Shown: positions 30,215 to 34,450 of the stretch, piece by piece
Position numbering within the stretch: the stretch's first letter is position 1
Layout of the letters: each line of letters starts with the position of its first letter
Assembly: GCA_038747545.1 (NCBI GenBank)
Contig: JBCDJT010000045.1
Location: 1 to 34,450 of the forward strand
From: JBCCMF01 sp038747545
Lineage (GTDB): Bacteria > Bacteroidota > Rhodothermia > Rhodothermales > JBCCMF01
Direction of reading: 5' to 3'
Length of the DNA: 34,450 nt
The notes under the pieces: generated by a model
Told to the model about the DNA's origin: nothing
Seen by the model: only the letters and a program-made list of their open reading frames with translations
Databases searched by the model: none
Position numbers and translations under genes: made by a program

Positions 30215-33043
30215 ATGACGCGCCTGCTTTGCCTCACTGCTCTGCTCTGGGTGGCCCCGCTCTCGCTTTCGGCGCAGACCCTCACCACCGAGCAGACGCC
30301 CCCCAACGAGCGGTGGCTCCAGCTCTCGACCGCCCACTTCAACGTCATCTTTCCGAAGGGACTGGACGCCGAAGCGCAGCGCACGGCCAACACGCTGGAA
30401 CACCTCTACACGCGCGCTGCTGAGGCACTGGACACACGGCCGAAGAAGCTGCCCGTCCTCTTGATCAACCAGAACGTGACCGCGAACGGGTTCGTCTCGC
30501 TGGTGCCACGGCGTACAGTATGGTTCAGCACGCCCGCCTTCCCCGGCGCGTCTAGCCTCGTGGGCACGAGCGAGTGGTACAACCTCCTGGCCGTCCATGA
30601 ATACCGCCACGTGGCGCAGTTCTCGGCGCTGAACCGCGGGGTTATCCGGCTGGGGAGCTTCGTCGGCGGCGACTTGGCGCGCTCGGGGCTGTCGTTCTTC
30701 TCCACGCCCATCTGGTTCTTGGAAGGCGACGCGGTGGGTGCCGAGACGACGCTGAGCCGGTCGGGGCGCGGGCGGCTGCCCAGCTTCGATATGCACATCC
30801 GGGCGCTGCTGCTTGAGGACATCCGCTATCCCTACCACAAGGCGCTCCACCGCTCGTTCCGCGACTTCTACCCGTCGCACTACCAGTTGGGCTACGCCCT
30901 CACCACGCACATCAACCGCCACTACGACGCCTCCACATGGGCCAACGTGCTCCAGCAGACGTCGCGCTTGCCGTTCTGGCCGCTGTGGTTTTCCAACCGC
31001 CTCAAGCGCGAGACCGGGCTGAACACGACGCAGACGTACGATGCGGCCATGGACGAATTGCAAGGCCTGTGGACCGCGCAACAGGAGCGGCTGACCCTCA
31101 CGCCAGCTACCATCCACACGCCACGCGCCAACCGGAACTGGACCAATTACATCCACCCGCACTTTGACACCGACGGGTCGGTGGTGGCGATTAAGTCTGG
31201 ACATAGCCACGCGCCCGTGCTGGTGCGCCTCTCGCCCGACGGGCAGGAGACGAAGATTCGCGGCATCGACCGTGATGCGAATAGGGCGTTTTCCGTGGCG
31301 GCGGGGGCCGTGGCCTTCAGCCATAACGCTCCGCACCCGCGCTTCGGCTACCAGAGCCGTTCCAAGGCGACTGTGGCACGCATCGGCGGCGGGGTCACGA
31401 TGCAGACGGCGGGCACGAACCTGTTCATCCCCGAGCTCTCGCCCGATGGCCAACGGCTTGCGGCGGTCGAGTTCACGCCTGCGCGCGAGACGGCGCTGGT
31501 GATCTACGCGGTGGGCTCGGGCGAGGAGGTGGCCCGCTTCCCGAGCAGTGAGTGGATCTCGGGCCTCGCGTGGCTGCCCGATGGGAAGCACCTTGCCTAC
31601 ATCCACTCGGGGCTCTCGACGGGGAAAGCCCTGTCGCTGCTGGAGGTGGCCACAGGCGATACCGACGCACTGATTCCCTACCAGCACATCGACATGACCA
31701 ACCCCACGGCGATGGAGGGCTACGTGCTGTTCCAGACGCCGTACACCGGCATCGACAATATCTTCGCTGTCAACGTAGCCACGAAAGCGCAGTACCAGGT
31801 CACCTCGCGGCCTGTGGGTGCGTTTATGCCCGACGTCTCGGCCGATGGCACGCAGCTCGTCTTCAGCGATTACACGGTGTTGGGCCATGATGTGGCCACG
31901 ATGCCGCTGGCGCCTGACACGTGGATACCGCTTGATGACGTTGAGCGCGACCCGGTGGTCTACATCTCGCCGCTCATCACCGAAGAGAGTCAGGCGACGC
32001 TGGACGAGGCGAACATTCCCACCGAGACCTACGCTACCCGCCCGTACCGCCGGGCCGCGAACGCGCTGCGCTTCCACAGCTGGACGGCGGCCGCCGATGA
32101 GAACGAGGTCAGCGTGCAGCTCCTCTCGACCAACCTGCTCAACACCCTCTCGCTCTCGGTTGGCCCTACGTACAACCGCCAGCGCGAGACGTGGCAGGGC
32201 GAACTCAACCTGGCCTATGCGCGCTTCTTCCCCATCCTCACGCTGGATGCGTCGTACGGTCAGCAAGCGCTGGTCCGCACCGTGGATGGCGAGCGGCAGC
32301 GACTGGACTGGACGCAGACACAGGTGGAGGTCGGCGTGCGGGTGCCGCTGTTCTACCAGCAGGGCATCTTCACGCGCGCCATCAGCGTGGCGAGCGAGGT
32401 GGGCTACTTGCAGGTGGATGGCGTGCAGTTGTTCAACGGCGGTACCACCTTTGTACCCGTCCAGCACAGCCTTGCGGCATCGCGCGCCCAGGACCGAGCC
32501 CCCCGCGACCTCATCGCCCGTAACGCGCAGTCGTTTGTCGTAGCGCTACAGCATGCGCCGTTTGAGTCGGAGGATGTGGGGACGAAGACGTATGGGCGCC
32601 TTCGCCTCGGGCTACCCGGACTGGGGCGGCACCATGGCATCGCGCTCGTCGTGGAGGCCGAACGCAACACCACAGGCGGGCTCTTCGGCAGCGACGTCAC
32701 CATGCCGCGTGGCTACCGCTTCTTCAGCTACGACGACTACCTGCGCGGCTCGGCCAACTATGCGCTCCCGCTCGCCTACCCCGACCTCGGCTACCGCAAC
32801 TGGTTCGGGATCACCCGGCTGAGCGCCAATATGTTCTTCGACTTCGCCGCAGGCACGATCACGTCGAACGACACCCGCATTCCCAGCATTACCGACACGC
32901 TGCCGAGCGCGGGCATCGAGTTCATCGCCGATGTGGGGGCGTTCGAGCTGATCTTCCCGCTCAGGATGGGCTTCCGCGTAGCATATCGGTTCGAGGACGA
33001 CACGGTAGAAACCACGTTCACGTTCGGCCAGATCGCCTTCTAG
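30215..33043 (+). CDS. Outer-membrane fusion: HExxH metallopeptidase + TolB-like propeller + C-terminal beta-barrel
   Basis: A 942-residue exported protein; signal MTRLLCLTALLWVAPLSLSAQ (start at 30215; an ATG 75 bases upstream gives a basic, non-signal N-terminus). Residues about 30-270 look like a gluzincin peptidase: H128-E129-Y130-R131-H132 with a downstream candidate third ligand E170 (WFLEGDA). About 330-600 shows TolB/WD40-type blades (LSPDGQRLAAVEF, LAWLPDGKHLAYIHS, VSADGTQLVFSD). The last about 270 residues alternate polar and aromatic strands and end in FGQIAF, the C-terminal Phe typical of outer-membrane barrels. Similar proteins in Bacteroidota are usually called TolB-like or hypothetical. 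I infer a surface protease or translocation pore; substrate unknown. Ends seven bases from the convergent phytase-like gene. Confidence 0.78.
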   Translation: MTRLLCLTALLWVAPLSLSAQTLTTEQTPPNERWLQLSTAHFNVIFPKGLDAEAQRTANTLEHLYTRAAEALDTRPKKLPVLLINQNVTANGFVSLVPRRTVWFSTPAFPGASSLVGTSEWYNLLAVHEYRHVAQFSALNRGVIRLGSFVGGDLARSGLSFFSTPIWFLEGDAVGAETTLSRSGRGRLPSFDMHIRALLLEDIRYPYHKALHRSFRDFYPSHYQLGYALTTHINRHYDASTWANVLQQTSRLPFWPLWFSNRLKRETGLNTTQTYDAAMDELQGLWTAQQERLTLTPATIHTPRANRNWTNYIHPHFDTDGSVVAIKSGHSHAPVLVRLSPDGQETKIRGIDRDANRAFSVAAGAVAFSHNAPHPRFGYQSRSKATVARIGGGVTMQTAGTNLFIPELSPDGQRLAAVEFTPARETALVIYAVGSGEEVARFPSSEWISGLAWLPDGKHLAYIHSGLSTGKALSLLEVATGDTDALIPYQHIDMTNPTAMEGYVLFQTPYTGIDNIFAVNVATKAQYQVTSRPVGAFMPDVSADGTQLVFSDYTVLGHDVATMPLAPDTWIPLDDVERDPVVYISPLITEESQATLDEANIPTETYATRPYRRAANALRFHSWTAAADENEVSVQLLSTNLLNTLSLSVGPTYNRQRETWQGELNLAYARFFPILTLDASYGQQALVRTVDGERQRLDWTQTQVEVGVRVPLFYQQGIFTRAISVASEVGYLQVDGVQLFNGGTTFVPVQHSLAASRAQDRAPRDLIARNAQSFVVALQHAPFESEDVGTKTYGRLRLGLPGLGRHHGIALVVEAERNTTGGLFGSDVTMPRGYRFFSYDDYLRGSANYALPLAYPDLGYRNWFGITRLSANMFFDFAAGTITSNDTRIPSITDTLPSAGIEFIADVGAFELIFPLRMGFRVAYRFEDDTVETTFTFGQIAF

Positions 33044-33050
33044 CACACGG

Positions 33051-34151
33051 CTAGGGCGCTGTGCAGTCTTGGCGCAGGTCGAGTGCCTCGGCAATTTCGG
33101 CCCAGCTGAAGGCGCCAACATTACCGTCGTTATGCACGGCATAGAAGGCGCCTGCCGGAAAGCCGGGCAGCGGGGTTTGGGTGAGCGCGATGCCGTCGGT
33201 ATTGCGCACTACCTCGCCGGTGAAGCTGCCGAGGTAGTCCCGCGTCATGCGGTCGAAGACGTGGAAGGCGTTGGCCGTGTGGCTCTGGTCGGTGGCGAGC
33301 CAGTAGCCTGTGTCGGCACCGCAGGCGTACAGGGCAAGCCCCTCGGCTTCGCTCGGGAAGAATGTGGAGGGTATCAGCTCACCCGCAAACGTCCCGTCAA
33401 GCTGGTAGACCTTCACCGATGACTCGCCCTCGTTCTCCTCAGCGATGAGCAGCACATCGTTGGACACATCAGCATAGATCGACTCAACGACGCGCAACAC
33501 GCCTGCCCCGGCGGTCTCGCCGAAGGTGTTTGCGAGCGTTGTCGAGAGCGCAGCATCGGTGATCGCCACCTCGTACTGCCGCACGCGGCGGCCCAGTTCG
33601 CTATCGGGCGGGACGGACTCGTCGGGCTGCTCGTAGTTATCGGTCACGTACACATGATACATTCCAGGCGACGTTTCGAAAGCCGTGAGGCCATAGGGGT
33701 TGAGCAGTTCATCCATCCCGAACGCACCAAGAGAGGCAAAATCGGGCAAGGTGAGCACCTGAACGCGTCGGTTGTCGCGCTCCACCACCCAGGCCAGGTC
33801 GTTCAGCACCAGCACTCCGTTGGGACGCTCCATCTGCCCCAGCGCCGTGCCCGATCCGCCGAGGCGCTTCAGCGGCTCGCCCGTCGAGGCATCGTAGGCG
33901 ATGAGCACATCGGTGTACTTGGCCGTGGCTAAAAGCCAGTGCTCACCATCGGGGCCGTGCCACACCGCAGGCGAGTCCACATTGTCCAGCGTGTCTCTGG
34001 GTGTAAGAAATGCTTCTTGGAGGACAACGGGCGTGACGGATGCGGCGGTCGATGCTGGGGCAGGTGCATCGGTGGCCGACTCTGCGCTGGGCTCGCAGCC
34101 CAACCCTCCAACGATGATGAAAGCTTGCAATAACAGTAATAGGTGTCGCAT
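33051..34151 (-). CDS. Phytase-like beta-propeller lipoprotein (3-phytase, BPP type)
   Basis: A 366-residue lipoprotein: MRHLLLLLQAFIIVGGLGC, lipobox LGC at Cys19, then a Ser/Ala/Pro-rich linker. The propeller shows the beta-propeller-phytase plan: DNVDSPAVWHGPDGEHWLLATAKYTDVLIAYDASTG (in parts), RPNGVLVLNDLAWVVERDNRRVQV, NPYGLTAFETSPGMYHVYVTDNY, ESIYADVSNDVLLIAEENEGESSVKVYQLDG and EAEGLALYACG...GYWLATDQS. The family removes phosphate from phytate outside the cytoplasm using Ca2+. Key acidic and Tyr positions occur but full conservation cannot be judged by eye, so a related sugar-phosphate or SdiA-regulated-type propeller is possible. Directly downstream of a TonB-dependent receptor gene, the usual neighbour of such phytases. 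Confidence 0.75.
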   Translation of the reverse strand: MRHLLLLLQAFIIVGGLGCEPSAESATDAPAPASTAASVTPVVLQEAFLTPRDTLDNVDSPAVWHGPDGEHWLLATAKYTDVLIAYDASTGEPLKRLGGSGTALGQMERPNGVLVLNDLAWVVERDNRRVQVLTLPDFASLGAFGMDELLNPYGLTAFETSPGMYHVYVTDNYEQPDESVPPDSELGRRVRQYEVAITDAALSTTLANTFGETAGAGVLRVVESIYADVSNDVLLIAEENEGESSVKVYQLDGTFAGELIPSTFFPSEAEGLALYACGADTGYWLATDQSHTANAFHVFDRMTRDYLGSFTGEVVRNTDGIALTQTPLPGFPAGAFYAVHNDGNVGAFSWAEIAEALDLRQDCTAP

Positions 34152-34184
34152 GAGGCTCCTCGCGGAAGCATAAGATTCGTGCGC

Positions 34185-34222
34185 GAGGGGCAGGCATCCG
34201 TACAGCCCGATGCCTGCCCCTC
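34185..34222 (-). terminator. Perfect 14-bp hairpin between receptor and phytase-like genes
   Basis: GAGGGGCAGGCATC-N10-GATGCCTGCCCCTC is a perfect 14-pair stem, 27 bases after the receptor stop and 33 bases before the phytase-like start. No T-run follows on the minus strand. It may terminate the receptor transcript or, as an intercistronic stem, let the receptor message be more abundant than the phytase message. Confidence 0.8.
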
Positions 34223-34249
34223 CACGCGTTCACATCGTACGGCGGCCTG

Positions 34250-34450
34250 CTAGAAGTCGTACTTCACGCCAAGGTTGAAGCGCGTGTTGTAGAACTCCGA
34301 CTGGATGAGTCGGCTGCGGGCGCCCTGGTAGTAGCGCAGCGGCTGGTTGGTGAGGTTGTTGGCCTCGAAGAAGACGCGCAGCCCCTGGCGGAACTCGTAG
34401 GCGGCGTTCACATCCACGTGCGTGGCGTACATGTAGTAGATGTCGTTGAA
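34250..34450 (-). CDS. TonB-dependent receptor, C-terminal fragment
   Basis: The last 66 residues of an outer-membrane barrel enter from the right edge and end at the TAG at 34250-34252. The sequence HVDVNAAYEFRQGLRVFFEANNLTNQPLRYY (shown in part) with NLTN is the hallmark last-strands motif of TonB-dependent receptors, and the protein ends NLGVKYDF, a typical C-terminal strand with terminal Phe. The plug and most of the barrel lie outside the window, so the substrate is unseen. The phytase-like lipoprotein gene lies 98 bases downstream in the same direction, suggesting uptake of phytate products or phosphate-containing compounds. Confidence 0.88.
   Translation of the reverse strand, partial: FNDIYYMYATHVDVNAAYEFRQGLRVFFEANNLTNQPLRYYQGARSRLIQSEFYNTRFNLGVKYDF

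Noticed and set aside
30203..32467. A 754-codon minus-strand open frame opposite the protease-propeller-barrel gene
   Set aside because: Arg/His/Val-rich shadow frame without any motif; the plus strand encodes a signal peptide, HEYRH and propeller blades.

Overview
The window reads as ordinary chromosomal DNA of a GC-rich (roughly 60-65 %) member of the Bacteroidota, most likely the Rhodothermia (Salinibacter/Rhodothermus side). This is an inference from gene content. The marker families are a DUF4292-type lipoprotein next to an EnvC-like protein, a DUF2723 (TMEM260/GT117-like) membrane protein, a TonB-dependent receptor beside a phytase-like lipoprotein, many lipobox lipoproteins, and start codons mostly lacking Shine-Dalgarno sequences. 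No rRNA, tRNA, CRISPR array, transposase or phage gene was seen. Almost every gene is intact; only the two window edges cut genes (a VOC/glyoxalase-like protein at the left, a TonB-dependent receptor at the right).

Left part (1-5.8 kb): a catabolic patch on the minus strand holds a tagatose/psicose-epimerase-like TIM-barrel isomerase translationally coupled (TGATG) to an enolase-superfamily dehydratase or racemase. It is followed by a 9-copy GGGTCTT heptamer array lying directly in front of a VOC gene. Divergent to it is a 1055-residue lipoprotein combining an SGNH-like domain, a beta-propeller, HEAT-like repeats and a cytochrome c domain.

5.9-14.2 kb: a small membrane protein, then an envelope operon (TPR protein, DUF4292 lipoprotein, EnvC-like coiled-coil/degenerate M23 protein) with overlapping reading frames. 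Next come an RpiB homologue with an unusual EutQ-like N-terminal extension, a secreted unknown coupled to a NudL-type Nudix hydrolase, a short-chain dehydrogenase and a convergent PHB-depolymerase-type esterase lipoprotein. 14.5-16.1 kb: hisA-hisF, preceded by a 371-base gene-free stretch with several small hairpins.

16.1-21.5 kb is the most distinctive part: a Uma2 nuclease-like gene, a short orphan secretin, and divergent from the secretin a compact operon of a Ras/Rab-like small GTPase, a soluble histidine kinase and an NtrC-type sigma-54 activator. Candidate sigma-54 (-24/-12) promoter matches occur on both sides of the shared intergenic region, suggesting a self-contained GTPase/two-component switch controlling a secretin. 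I regard this as the best candidate for an undescribed system in the window.

21.5-34.4 kb: the DUF2723 membrane protein; three tandem paralogous lipoproteins, two with near-identical terminators and two with near-identical leaders; an HMG-CoA-lyase-like enzyme; a beta-lactamase-fold serine hydrolase; a CBM9-like lipoprotein; a 942-residue protein that appears to fuse a HExxH metallopeptidase, a TolB-like propeller and a C-terminal outer-membrane barrel; and a phytase-like propeller lipoprotein downstream of a TonB-dependent receptor, probably for phosphate scavenging.
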